DNA of 64,000 bases, taken from the NCBI GenBank assembly GCA_900660155.1, contig CABFPE010001174.1, forward strand, positions 1 to 64,000. The letters run 5' to 3'. Positions 32,835 to 44,898 of the stretch are shown here, one piece after another. The DNA comes from Hofstenia miamia. Lineage: Eukaryota; Xenacoelomorpha; Acoela; Hofsteniidae. Position numbers and translations under genes: made by a program. Position 1 is the stretch's first letter, and each line of letters starts with the position of its first letter. The notes under the pieces were generated by a model. That model was not told where the DNA came from. It saw only the letters and a program-made list of their open reading frames with translations, and searched no databases.

Positions 32835-34438
32835 TTATCGTCTTTTAATTCTTCTTCTTGTTCCGGCTCATCTTCATCTTCCAATAAGTCTTCTTCTTCA
32901 AAGTAAGCCTCCTCCTCTTCTATGAAATTAATCTGACGTTTACAAAATTTCTTTGTATGTCCTTTTTTTCCGCATGTTTGGCATTTCAAATCTTTTCGGT
33001 TTATACGTTTTACCGTACCGTCTTTCAATTTTATTTTGATAATTTCTTCCTTTAGTTTTCCCTCATCGTCCTTTTTAGTTTTGTTTGTACCACTATTTAT
33101 TGTCGGTACCATTTTCGTTGTAGATGATTTTTCATTGATTCGCGCATTATTTTCCATCGTTACTTGGATTCCCAAACCCTTCCTTATCATCCTCTCTAGC
33201 GAGTCATCCGCATCGCATTTAATTTCAAATTGTTGCCGGATCGGTTCTGGTAGTCCTTTACAAATATGCGAGAATAGATCGTATTTGGAATACGTGCTCT
33301 CTCTTGAGCTAAGTTTCAATAACCTCTCCACCTGCGACATGTAATTTCGTAAGTCCTCTCGCTTGTTCATCTTTAAGCTATTTAACAACATTCGATATTG
33401 GCTTTTAAAGCTCTCGTCGTCGTAATATCGTTGATATTCTCCAATTAATTTTTTGTAGTTCGATTTAATCTCTAGATCCAACACTAGGTAATGCTGGTAA
33501 GCTGCACCTCCTAGATATAGGGGAAATCGCGCCGCTGCTTGTTTTTGTATCACTTTTCTTTCCTTCATGCTCATCTCGAACATCTGAATCCACTCTTTAA
33601 AAGTGGGCGAATAGCTATCGACTCTCCCCGTAAATTTCGGAAGTATTGCTTTGCATGCCGGTGTTTCGCTATCTTCCTCTTCTGATAATATTGTTTCCTC
33701 ATATATCGGCTTTGTATCCGTTGTGGTCTTACATTTCTCTTTCACTTGTTTCGTTATATTAACGACCAATTTTTCAACGAACTCGTCCTCTGTTTGACAA
33801 TTTTTATATATTTCGGACTGTGCTTCTTCTCCAGGTACACTTTCGCTTAGTTTCTCTGGTTCTTGTACTACTATGTTTTTGATCACTTTGACACTATTTC
33901 CTTTTTCTTTTTCTGTTTCATCATTTGTTAGTGTTGTCAATCGAATTTTGTCTTTTAACTCATCTATTTGCAGCTGCTTTAGAATATTGTCTTCTCTCAA
34001 ATTCACGTTCTCTTCATGCATTTGAGTGATCATCTGCTTTAGATTTTCACTCTCCATTTTTATTTCCTTATTCGCTTCTATTAGTTTTTCGATTTGTTTT
34101 TGGAAGACATTTCTCTGCTCTGTTAATCTAGAGCTAGTGTCCTGCGTGATTTCTTCGATACGTTTGTCTTTATCAGCATTCGCTAATTCTATTTCAAACA
34201 TCCTTTGAGTTAAATTCTCTATTTGTAACATTAGTTCATGCCGTTCGTTATTATTATCCTGTATTACTTTTCTTAGTTCGGTAATCGACATTGCTGTACC
34301 TTCGTCTTCTTGCAATGCCATCTCTGTTGGGGAATTTTGACTTTCAGGGGATGTGTTAACAACCGCTGGGGTTGTTTGGTTTTGGGGTGTCCTTTGAGTT
34401 TTAGCTTTAGTTCTTTGCTTTTTCCTTGAATTCACCAT
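32825..34438 (-). CDS. gag: gag of array element 2, 537 aa, open
   Basis: Structural protein of a Ty3/Gypsy element. The start chosen is the ATG of MVNSRKKQRTKAK; the frame is open a few codons upstream without another ATG. In order: a basic, Thr/Pro/Gln-rich N-terminus (about 1-50); a long coiled coil (about 50-190); an acidic linker; a capsid-like part starting CKAILPKFTGRVDSYSP and continuing EWIQMFEMSMKER, AAARFPLYLGGAAYQHYL; a basic stretch; one zinc knuckle C-x2-C-x4-H-x4-C (CQTCGKKGHTKKFC) near residue 490; and a very acidic tail. The stop TAG directly follows the slippery heptamer TTTAAAT. Element 5 has an open gag of identical length. Confidence 0.85.
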   Translation of the reverse strand: MVNSRKKQRTKAKTQRTPQNQTTPAVVNTSPESQNSPTEMALQEDEGTAMSITELRKVIQDNNNERHELMLQIENLTQRMFEIELANADKDKRIEEITQDTSSRLTEQRNVFQKQIEKLIEANKEIKMESENLKQMITQMHEENVNLREDNILKQLQIDELKDKIRLTTLTNDETEKEKGNSVKVIKNIVVQEPEKLSESVPGEEAQSEIYKNCQTEDEFVEKLVVNITKQVKEKCKTTTDTKPIYEETILSEEEDSETPACKAILPKFTGRVDSYSPTFKEWIQMFEMSMKERKVIQKQAAARFPLYLGGAAYQHYLVLDLEIKSNYKKLIGEYQRYYDDESFKSQYRMLLNSLKMNKREDLRNYMSQVERLLKLSSRESTYSKYDLFSHICKGLPEPIRQQFEIKCDADDSLERMIRKGLGIQVTMENNARINEKSSTTKMVPTINSGTNKTKKDDEGKLKEEIIKIKLKDGTVKRINRKDLKCQTCGKKGHTKKFCKRQINFIEEEEAYFEEEDLLEDEDEPEQEEELKDDNLN

Positions 34439-34663
34439 TTTGTTAATTACTAGAGGCAATTGTATTTGGGTCCCTTACCAGTTTTTGTACTCCTGGTTCT
34501 AATCGTCTTTTTGCTTGTTTTCCTCTTCATTCTTGAGCGAGAAGAAACAACTATCTTAACCCACTCGTAAGTTCGTAGTAGAATTCTTGTTCGTAAGTCT
34601 CCATACACTTTCGTTAACTATTACGCCATCTGTTTTCTCTCCTTGGTGCACGCTCTTTGAGCG

Positions 34664-34679
34664 CCTGTCACGGTCGCCA
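34664..34679 (-). promoter_or_regulatory. primer-binding site, element 2
   Basis: TGGCGACCGTGACAGG on the minus strand next to LTR4, matching a tRNA-Arg 3' end. Confidence 0.75.
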
Positions 34680-36027
34680 TGTAGAATCATGCCAACTCAA
34701 CATGAGGGTGTTATTTAGAGAAAGCTATTACTTTTCTTAGATTAACCACGAATCCGAGTTGACACTTTTCCGTTTTCTCTCCTTTGTAATAAGTGTGCGG
34801 TTTATTAAACTAATTTAATATGCAAGAGCCTTTGTAGCTACTTAATTAACTCAACTTATTTAGGTACAGCAGAGAACTTGGAAGACAGGATCGACACTCA
34901 AGAGTAGACGTGCATTTCCAGGAACGCACCTGCCAGCTGCATCTTACCAATGGAGCTGTTGGTGTGAGGTAGAGAACAATAATGGAATGGCATTGTGAAT
35001 AGCGAACTCAGTGTAAATGGAATGGCAACTACTTAGTAATTTAGTGCATTGATTGTTTTTGTTATTACGAACTAGTGCAATAAACGAAGTGGTGCAACCA
35101 TTCGGCTGTAATAACCCTACATATAGATAAATAAATAATAGCCCTTTGTACATGTAAACAATCAATGCCGCCAGCAAGAAATAAGAACTGTAAGTCGGCC
35201 GAAGGTCTCCCTTAGATAACATTGAGCAACATGTAACAACTATTAAAGTAACTCTATGTAATAAGATATAATCGTAATAAGCAGCATCTAAGTAGAACCA
35301 ACGTGAAATCATCTCAAGCCAGCAATCGGCATGTAATATAATGAATGTAATAAATAACTTGAGTTCATCGGTAAAATAATTAACATGTAAAACCTACAGG
35401 CTGCAATAACACTATCGGACAAGCAATGACAATTAGGAAAGCTATAACAGTAAAAAACTCCTATACCTATATGTAACCTAAGAGCACACCAGGTAACTAC
35501 AGCTGTCGCCCTCCCCGCTGTGGAATAGCTATTAGGAGGCTGCTCCAGCATACCTTTAACCAGATGTGGGAACCACCATACAATTACCCTAGCTCGTAGA
35601 TGTTTAGCTTTCCATCAGAATATATAAAATAACCTGACAAAAGAAAATGAATCCAAAGTAGATTTGCTCATCAATAATTACATCTGATTCATTATATTTA
35701 TAGCACTTTGGTGATAAACAACTAAATACTCGACAAGTACCTGTTAATCTTTCTTGTTGACAGTTTTTCCCTCGCTTTAATATTTCTGCTAATTTTATGC
35801 AACGTCAGCTTTAATTCGACTATGCTGTTTGACCATCTTTTGTTTTGTCAAATACCGTCGAGTATAATTTTAGATAATATTGCACAAAACATTTACAAAG
35901 TAGAAATAATCAATCCTATCATGATTTACAATTTAATCATTGTAATCAATAATAAATTTAGTCTTTGTTTCCTTATCCATTTCCTCTCATCTTGACCAAT
36001 CATGATAGAATGATGGATTATGTCACA
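34680..36027 (-). repeat. LTR4 (1348 bp, long type, mosaic)
   Basis: TGTAGAATC...GTCACA; polypurine tract of element 3 at 36028-36040; TATA 35702-35695; AATAAA 34806-34801. The left part follows the short LTR type, while the part from about 35300 follows the long type seen in LTR1 and LTR7 (AGCCAGCAATC..., then the GCTGTCGCCCTCCCC segment). It is therefore a recombinant. Confidence 0.85.
34944..35551 (-). pseudogene. LTR-internal hydrophobic ORF, broken copy (LTR4)
   Basis: Begins MLEQPPNSYST like LTR1 and carries the shared hydrophobic segments and the QLHW-type end, but is broken in this mosaic LTR. Confidence 0.45.
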
Positions 36028-36044
36028 CTCCCCCTCCAGCATAG

Positions 36045-37914
36045 CTAATTAAGGATGACCACTCTCTCTCCATGTACCATCTCAGCCGCCTTTTTAATTA
36101 TCTCATTGGCTTCTTTCATTTCCCACGTAACATTTTCGTACGCCTCATCTTTCGTAATTTTTAACACGACATCTTTCTCCGTTGTTAGCATTTTCTTGTG
36201 TCTTAGGAACAACGGGTTCTTTAGAGATTTAGCTATCGTACACATACTCCGTAATTCGTTTAACTTTTCGTTGAATATCTCGTAGTGTTTTCTGTAGAGT
36301 TTCATGCCCTTTATGATACTTTTTCGTGGGCGATCTTATGTCTATCATTGGCCACTCTTCATGCGTAGGCTTTTCTGCTTTAATCTCCGACCATACTGTC
36401 GCTATCCTTTCCAAATGCTCAGGTGTTTGGTTCATACTGCACTTTAGAAACAAGTTTCCAGTCTCTTCCAAATTTTCGTTTATCCCCAGCAGTTCCATAG
36501 TACGTGTTTGATAGTACATGTCGATAGCGATTTTAGGTTCCACCATGATTCTCTCCGCTGGGGCTATTTCATTAATTTGTAAGTCCATTTTTATCAGTTC
36601 CGATATTCTTCTTGTACCATTATCCACTGTGAACAAATTATCTAATCTGATTTCCAATTCTTTTATACAGTCCGGTAATTCTTCTGATTTCTGTGTTACG
36701 ATTAGTATTACCCTCGTCTTCTGTTTCTTAGCTATTTTGAGTGTTTCTTCGATGTTAGTTTGAAGTCTTTTTGATTCTATCTCAGCGTCTTTTACAAAAT
36801 AGACTATTGTCAGATGGTTTTTATCGAGGTTTACTTGTTCGCATTCATTTATAATTTTGATTCTATTTTTTACCAGTTTCTGGACATCTTTCATTGTGAA
36901 TTGTTCATCAAACGTGATATGGACTGTACTTTTGAAGTATGGTCTGTTAAATTGTTCCTTCATATCCTCTTTGTATGCTATTATCGTATTGCAAGTTGGA
37001 CGATTTTTCTTATCAATAACTATTGGAATTGCGTAACTTTCATTCTCTTTGGTGGAAGTGCTGTGTTGTATTAGCCGCTTAGTTTCTGGCGATAGATTGT
37101 CGTACGAATTATATCTCATCTTTCTGTTTGCTATGAAATAGGGATGTATTCTATCTCGTCCTATTTTTGTCATGCGGCTCTCTCTCTCTTCAGATCGTGA
37201 CGATTTTGTGGTTGTGGATGTTTGTCTGTACGAAAAAATTCCTGAGCTTGTTGTTGTGGGGATTGAACTTGTTGACGGTATCTGCGAAGTATCCATATCG
37301 GAGTCATCACTTATGGGTTGTGTATCCCAACTTTCCATAGCTACTGAAGTTATTTCCTCACCGCCCTTTAATTGGCTTTGAGTACTCGTGGATGCTGTTT
37401 CCTCGCCGCCCTTTATTTGGCTTTGAGTACTTGTAGATGTTGAAGGGGAGTGTGCATAATTCGGTGTTTCCAACCTCACGCCCTTTAATTGGTGATCAGT
37501 ATCTCGTTGATGGCCCTCATTTACCCGCCTGCCCGTTAATTGACATTTGGTAGAGGGTGATTTTTCTTTTATTGTCTCCATCCTCATACCCTTTATTTGG
37601 TAATCAGATTGAGGAGACCTCCTCCTTATTCTTCGTCGTTTGTTGGTAGGTGTCATCTGCTCCGTCGTCATACCCTTTATTTGGTAATCGGACTGTGGAG
37701 CTCTTCTTCTAACTCTGCGCCGCTTGTTGCTGGGTGGAGAGTTCTCCATCGTCATGCCCTTTATTTGGCAATCGGATTGCGGAGATTTAGCTATGTTAGT
37801 GGAGCTCGCTGATGTTCCCTGTATCCTCACGCCCTTTATTTGACGATCGGTCTGCGGGGTTCTTCTCCTTCTTACTCTCCTCGATTTCAGCGGTGATCGT
37901 TCCGTTCGTTTCAT
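36045..37914 (-). pseudogene. ORF3 of array element 3, internally shortened
   Basis: Keeps the N-terminal repeats and the first half (HPYFIANRKMRYN...) and the extreme C-terminus, but lacks the middle and the SGINDI part. The N-terminal [QR]-[IL]-K-G repeats and RRRVRRR runs are well preserved (for example TDRQIKGV, SDCQIKGM, SDYQIKGM). Confidence 0.85.
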
Positions 37915-40900
37915 TTTTCCTAAATTCAGTTACTAAATTAATATCCCATATCTCTGGGTCATATTTTAATTTATTTTTAGCTGCCCTCTGGGGCATTATC
38001 CTTCTTTCAACTTCAGGTTCATCTCTCTCGGGTCTATATTCTTCTTGAAATTCTTCTTCGTGAACACTATCTAGATCGTCCATTTCGGCATATGTACCAT
38101 CATCAACCTGTACAATTTTAAACTCTGCGTTTTTGTCAAGGGTTACTTGCTCTATGTTTACTGTTGCTCTTTTTAAATTCTGAAAATGTAATACTCGTCC
38201 GTCATTCAATTTATAGTTATTATTGGGTAGTGTTTGTATTACCGTGAATGGCCCTGACCACTGTGTTTTAAGTTTCCTTACTTGGTTCACGTCTTGTGTT
38301 CTCATAAGAGTGTATGCGTAAACTTTCTCCCCTACCCTGTGTGGTTCGCCATATATCTTTTTGTTGAAATTTCTTTCTTGCCTTATTGCTGACTTCTTTA
38401 TATTATGGCACATAGCTTCGTGGATTCCTGTTATCTGGTCTTTCAATCTTCTTATGTAATCGTGATCCGGCTTCTCGGAGTATGCATGGTATTGCATTGA
38501 CACCGGCGTTGCCGCCTCTCTTCCATACATTGCTTTGTATGGGGTTATTCCCGTTGTGGTATGTACCGATGTATTATAGAAATATTCAACTATTTCTAAT
38601 ACTTCTCTCCAATCTCTTCCTCCAATTCTCGACGTTAACACTCTTATTAATTTTATCATTGTTCTGTTTAATCTTTCCACCGCTCCGTTGGCCTGTGGAT
38701 GATATGCGGTTGTCTTCTCTGTTAATATCTCCATTAGCTTGGTCATTTCTTCAAATAATTTACTTTCGAATTGAACACCTCTGTCAGATATTATTGTTTG
38801 CATTGGTCCGAATTTTAAGATCCACTCTTTTATAATTTTATCTGCTACTACTTTTGCGGTTGTTGAATCTAGCGGTATCATTCGAGCGTATTTTGTGAAG
38901 TTGTCCACCAATACTAATATATACTGATAACCTTCATCGTCTTGAGACAATTTTTCCAAATCCACATGAACGATTTCATTAGGGGCCGTTGCCATGATTT
39001 TTTCAAGCGGTGCTACTTGTATCGGAAAGTGACTCTTGTTATTTATAAGACATGTGTTACATTTATTGATCACATCTTCCACTGTTCTTCGAATGCTTGT
39101 GGTTATAAATCGAGCGTTAAAGGTGTTTTCCGTTTGTATAATACCCAAGTGTCCATTTTCGTGTATCTTCCTAACTAATTCCCTTTTGTAATATTCAGGG
39201 ATCGCTATTCTTAGCGTCTTTCCTTCTATGTACAGAAGTCCATTACTATTTAATTTCCATTTATACCGCTGAAAATAACTTTTAGCTTCTCTCGCCAGTG
39301 TCCAATCGTCATTGTTCATCTTATCTCTTATGTCTTTAAGTATCAAGTCACTTTTTTGTTTTTCGATTATATCTCTTTCTGATATCTCTTCTTTAATTGT
39401 GATTGGCATTATCGCATTCCCTTTTTTATCTGTATTGATTTCGGGTAGTTCCACATATTCATTATGTGACATAAAGTGAAACTTTTTCTTTTCACCATCG
39501 ACTTTTTCTATATCTTGTTGATATTCGGGTAGCGCCATCCAAAAGTCTGCGTTCTTATGTAGCGTTCCTTTCCGATGTTCTATGTTAAATTTGAACTCAT
39601 TTAAGTATTCGATCCATCGTGATACAATTGACGACTTATCACCTGAAAACTTTTTAAGCCATGCAAGCCCACTATTATCAGTTCTCACTTTAAATGTTTG
39701 TCCTATTAAAAAATACCGAAATTTCTTTATACTTTCGACCAATGCTAACATTTCCAGTTTCATTGATCCATAATTTTCTTCACTTTGTTTTAACTTTCAA
39801 CTAAAGAACTGTATCGGCACTTCTTTGCCGTCTTTGATTTGGCCCAAGCATGCCCCTATGGCAACATTACTTGCGTCGCAATCGAGAATAAACTCTTTAT
39901 CATAGTCCAGCGTATTTAATGAAGGCATTTGGCTTAACTCATTCTTTATGTTATCCAACTGTTCCTGTTCTCTCCACGTCCATTCAAAGACTTTATTCTT
40001 CTTTAACAGTTCTGTCATTTTTCCGGTTTTATGAGCCACATTCGATATAAAAGAACCATAGTAGTTAATAAAACCCATAATTCTCTGTAGATCCTTTTTC
40101 GTTTTCGGGCTGTTAATATTCTGAATCATATCTCTGGCGTTGTTCTTCATCCGAATTTCTCCTTTCCGGATCTGCCTCCCCAAAAATACGACTTGTTCCT
40201 TTAAAATTTCACACTTCTTTCCATTTACCCGTAACCCTGCTTTATACAGGATGTTTAGCGTTCTATCGAGTTTTTCAAAATGTTCTTCGATTGTTTTGCT
40301 CGCTATGAGTATGTCGTCTATGTACGCACTTATCCCTTTCTCGACTTGTCTGTTGTTCTGTTTTAAAACTTTCGTCACATATCTCTGGAATGTAGCCGGT
40401 GCATTACATAATCCGAAGGCCATGTACATCCATTCGAATAGTCCATACGGTGTTATAAATGCCGTCTTTTCTATATCCGAAGGTTTCATTGGCACTTGCC
40501 AGTACGCCTTGCAAAGATCTATGCATGTATAGTATTTGTTTTTACTGGCTTCATATATAATGTCTTCTATTCTCGGAAGTGGATATGCGTCCTTTTTCGT
40601 TATGTCGTTAAGCTTCCGGAAGTCTATGCAAAGTCTGTATTTCTCGCCTTGTTTTACGAACACCGTAGGCGCAGCATAAGGGCTTTCACTTGGCCTGATT
40701 ATGTTATTATCAATAAGTTCATTTAATATAGTATTGTAATGTTCTTTTAATTGTTCAGGAACTCTCCTGCATGGCAATCGTATTGGCTCCTCCGATGTGG
40801 TTATGATTTTATGCGTTTCTCCAACCGCCTTCCCCACACTTATTTCTCCATAATTAAAGATTTTTGCATGTCTTTTAAGTATTGTTATGAGTTGGTCTCT

Positions 40901-41686
40901 CTCTTCTGAGCTTAGGTGCCGATACTCCTCTTCTCTTATATCTGGTATTTGATATTCCTTGTTTTCTTCTTGAATCAAATTTATCACCTTGTCCACCATC
41001 TTCTTCTCGGTTCTTACTTTTTTCCCTTTTAATTTCAACGTGTCCTTTTTTATATTGACTGTATGGTTAGTTGTGTTTAACATTGGTATCACGCCTCTGC
41101 CATTCTTTACCACACACAAACTTGATGGTATGGAAATTTTCTTTGTATTTATGCCTCTCTGATCATAAATCATAACTTCAGACGTGACCTCACTCTCCGT
41201 TTCTATTTGGCACATCTTCCAGTTATTAGGTAGAATTTTCTCATTTTCCGTTAACCGAAATTCTATAATTTCTGTTTCTTGCTCTTCTCCACACGTAGTT
41301 ATCGTTTCCTCTTGGACGGATATAGTCCTATTTGTGTAGTCAATGATAAATTTGTTATCCATCAAAAAATCATTTCCTAATATTACTTCATAGGGAAGCG
41401 CATTTTTTTCGGTGTCTATTACTGTAAATGTTTGCGAAAACGTGGTGTTAGCAATTCTCATCAGTACTTCCAATATTTTCCCTTTTGTATCGATGTAATG
41501 TCCTGAAGCATTGAGTAATCTGCTATTTTCTTTTTCCAACTTTTTCTTATCAATTCCTATCCTTGCCGCACAGTCATCGGTTATGATGGATATTACCGCT
41601 CCCGTATCAATGGTCGCTTTAACCATCACTCCATTTATGACGACCGTGATTGTGTTCGTCTTAATCAGGTCCGTTACAATCAACAC
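37796..41686 (-). pseudogene. pol: pol region of array element 3
   Basis: Protease (DTGAV), RT (YIDD), RNase H, integrase (H-x3-H, C-x2-C, DDE) and the GPY/F-like end are all present in order. It has no ATG at the frame entry and the slippery heptamer lies just upstream. About one or two breaks. Its last 119 bases overlap the ORF3 start in another frame. Confidence 0.85.
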
Positions 41687-41718
41687 GGGTGCACGTTTTC
41701 CTGGAGGCGGCGCTCCAT

Positions 41719-43331
41719 CTAATTTAAATTATCGTCTTTTGATTCTTCTTCTTGTTCTGGCTCATCTTCATCTTCCAATAAGTCTTCTTCTTCAAAGTAA
41801 GCCTCCTCCTCTTCTATGAAATTAATCTGGCGTTTACAAAATTTCTTTGTATGTCATTTTTTTCCGCATGTTTGGCATTTCAAATCTTTTCGGTTTATCC
41901 GTTTTACCGTACCGTCTTTCAATTTTATTTTGATAATTTCTTCTTTTGGTTTCCCCTCATCGTCCTTTTTAGTTTTGTTTGTACTAGTATTTATTGCCGG
42001 TACTATTTTCGTTGTAGATGATTTTTCATTGATTCGCGCATTATTTTCCATCATTACCTGGATTCCCAAGCCCTTCCTTATCATCCTCTCTAGCGAGTCA
42101 TCCGCATCGCATTTAATTTCAAATTGTTGCCGGATCAGTTCTGGTAGTCCTTTACAAATATGCGAGAATAGATCATATTTAGAATACGTGCTCTCTCTTG
42201 AGCTAAGTTTCAATAACCTCTCTACTTGTGACATGTAATTTCATAAATCCTCTCACTTGTTCATCTTTAAGCTATTTAACAACATTCGATATTGGCTTTT
42301 AAAGCTTTCATCGTCGTAATATTGTTGATATTCTCCAATTAATTTTTTGTAGTTCGATTTAGTCTCTAGATCCAGCACTAGGTAATGCTGGTAAGCTGCA
42401 CCTCCTAGATATAGGGGAAATCGCGCCGCCGCCTGTTTTGTATCACTTTTCTCTCCTTCATGCTCATCTCGAACATCTGAATCCACTCTTTAAAAGTGGG
42501 GGAATAGCTATCAACTCTCCCCGTAAATTTCGGAAGTATTGCTTTGCATGCCGGTGTTTCACTATCTTCCTCTTCCTATAATATTGTTTCCTCATATATC
42601 GGCTTTGTGTCTGTTGTGGTTTTACATTTCTCTTTTACTTGTTTTGTTATATTGACGACCAGTTTTTCAACGAACTCGTCCTCTGTTTGACAATTTCTAT
42701 ATATTTCGGACTGTGCTTCTTCTCCAGGTACACTTTCGCTTAATTTCTCTGGTTCTTGTACTACTATATTTTTTATCACTTTGACACTATTCCCTTTTTC
42801 TTTTTCTGCTTCATCATTTGTTAGAGTTGTCAATCGAATTTTGTCTTTTAACTCGTCTATTTGCAGCTGCTTTAGAATATTGTCTTCTCTCAAATTCACG
42901 TTCTCTTCATGCATTTGAGTGATCATCTGCTTTAGATTTTCACTCTCCATTTTTATTTCCTTATTCGCTTCTATTAGTTTTTCGATTTGTTTTTGGAAGA
43001 CATTCCTCTGCTCTGTTAATCTAGAGCTAGTGTCCTGCGTGATTTCTTCGATACGTTTGTCTTTATCAGCATTCGCTAATTCTATTTCAAACATTCTTTG
43101 AGTTAGATTCTCTATTTGTAGCATTAGTTCATGCCGTTCGTTATTATTATCCTGTATTACTTTTCTTAATTCGGTAATCGACATTGCTGTACCTTCGTCT
43201 TCTTGCAATGCCATCTCTGTTGGGGAATTTTGACTTTCAGGGGATGTGTTAACAACCGCCGGGGTTGTTTGGTTTTGGGGTGTCCTTTGAGTTTTAGCTT
43301 TAGTTCTTTGCTTTTTTCTTGAATTCACCAT
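41719..43331 (-). pseudogene. gag: gag region of array element 3
   Basis: Same layout as the open gag of element 2 (coiled coil, capsid-like part, zinc knuckle, acidic tail, TTTAAAT before the stop at 41719-41721), with about three breaks. Confidence 0.85.
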
Positions 43332-43556
43332 TTTAATAATTACTAGAGGCAATTGTATTTGGGTCCCTTACCAGTATTTGTACTCCTGGTTCTAATCGTC
43401 TTTTTGCTTGTTTTCCTCTTCATTCTTGAGCGAGAAGAAACAACTATCTTAACCCACTCGTAAGTTCGTAGTAGAATTCTTGTTCGTAAGTCTCCATACA
43501 CTTTCGTTAACTCTTACGCCATCTGTTTTCTCTTCTTAGTGCACGTTCTTTGAGCG

Positions 43557-43572
43557 CCTGTCGCGGTTGCCA
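43557..43572 (-). promoter_or_regulatory. primer-binding site, element 3 (variant)
   Basis: TGGCAACCGCGACAGG on the minus strand: two differences from the other four PBS copies. Confidence 0.65.
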
Positions 43573-44881
43573 TGTAGAATCATGCTAACTCAACATGAGG
43601 GTGTTATTTAGAGAAAGCTGTTACTTTTCTTAGATTAACCACAAATCTGAGTTGACACTTTTCCGTTCTCTCTCCTTTGTAATAAGTGTGCTGTTTATTA
43701 AACTAATTTAATATGCAAGAGCCTTTGTAGCTGCTTAATTAACTCAACTTATTTAGGTAAGGCAGAGAGCTTGGAAGACAGGATCGACACTCAATAGTAA
43801 ACGTGCGACTCCAGGAACGCACTCGCCAGCTGCATCTTACCAATGGAACTGTTGATGTGAGATAGAGAGCAATACTGGAATGGCATTGTGAATAGCGAAC
43901 TCAGTGTAAATGGAATGGCAACTACTTAGTAATTTAGTGCATTGATTGTTTTTGTTATTACGAACTAGTGCAATAAACGAAGTGGTGCAACCATTCGGCT
44001 GTAATAGCTTATTATGAGTCCCTACATTTAATAACTTTACATATAGATAAATAAATAATAGCCCTTTATACATGTAAACAATCAATGCCGCCAGCAAGAA
44101 ATAAGAACTGTAAGTCGGCCGAAGGTCTCCCTTATATAACATTGAGCAACATGTAACAACTATTAGAGTTACTATATGTAATAAGATATAAAGATACAAT
44201 CGTAATAAACATATAAGTATAACCACTGTGAAATCATCGATCATCCTGGAACATGGTGAAGATAGTAACGAATAACTGGAGTTCATCAATAATATAATCA
44301 ACATGTAAGACTTATAGGTCGCGATAACTCTATCAGACAAGCAACGACAATTAGGAAAGCTATAACGGCAAAAACTCCTATACCTATCTGTAACCTTAGA
44401 GTACAGTGTTAACTGGGGGTTGGGAACCACCATACAATCACCCTAGTTCGTATACGTTTAGCTTTCCATTTAAATATACAAAATGACCTGACAATAGAAA
44501 ACGAATCCAAAGTAGATTTGCTCATCAATAGTTACATCTGATTCATTATATTTATAGCACTTTGGTGATAAACAACTAAATACTCGACAAGTACCTGTTA
44601 ATCTTTCTTGTTGACAGTTTTTCCCTCGCTTTAATATTTCTGCTAATTTTACGCAACGTCAGCTTTAATTTGACTATGCTGTTTGACCATCTTTTGTTTT
44701 GTCAAATACCGTCGAGTATAATTTTAGATAATATTGCACAAAACATTTACAAAGTGAAAATAATCAATCCTATCATGATTTACAATTTAATCATTATAAT
44801 CAATAATAAATTTAGTCTTTGTTTCCTTATCCTTTTCCTCTCATCTTGACCAATCATGATAGAATGATGGATTATGTCACA
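43573..44881 (-). repeat. LTR5 (1309 bp)
   Basis: TGTAGAATC...GTCACA; polypurine tract of element 4 at 44882-44894; TATA 44556-44549. The middle part matches LTR2 (CCTTATATAACATTGAGC), the R-U5 part matches LTR3 (GGCAGAGAGC). Confidence 0.9.
43837..44433 (-). CDS. LTR-internal hydrophobic ORF, 198 aa (LTR5)
   Basis: Same start, stop and length as in LTR2, LTR3 and LTR6, with scattered substitutions (for example YVKLLNVG for YVGLLNVG). Three hydrophobic segments are kept. Confidence 0.5.
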   Translation of the reverse strand: MVVPNPQLTLYSKVTDRYRSFCRYSFPNCRCLSDRVIATYKSYMLIILLMNSSYSLLSSPCSRMIDDFTVVILICLLRLYLYILLHIVTLIVVTCCSMLYKGDLRPTYSSYFLLAALIVYMYKGLLFIYLYVKLLNVGTHNKLLQPNGCTTSFIALVRNNKNNQCTKLLSSCHSIYTEFAIHNAIPVLLSISHQQFHW

Positions 44882-44898
44882 CTCCCCCTCCAGCATAG

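Larger units (their letters stand above)
28796..36027 (-). mobile_element. array element 2 (LTR3, internal region 2, LTR4), internally deleted form
   Basis: Internal region 30105-34679, only 4575 bp. Gag is open and complete. Protease is present, but the bulk of pol and the first part of ORF3 are missing, so it could not move by itself. Element 5 has the same make-up and nearly the same length. About two breaks in all. Confidence 0.85.
34680..44881 (-). mobile_element. array element 3 (LTR4, internal region 3, LTR5)
   Basis: Internal region 36028-43572 (7545 bp) with gag, pol and a shortened ORF3. About five or six breaks. Pol is very close to that of element 4. Confidence 0.85.
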
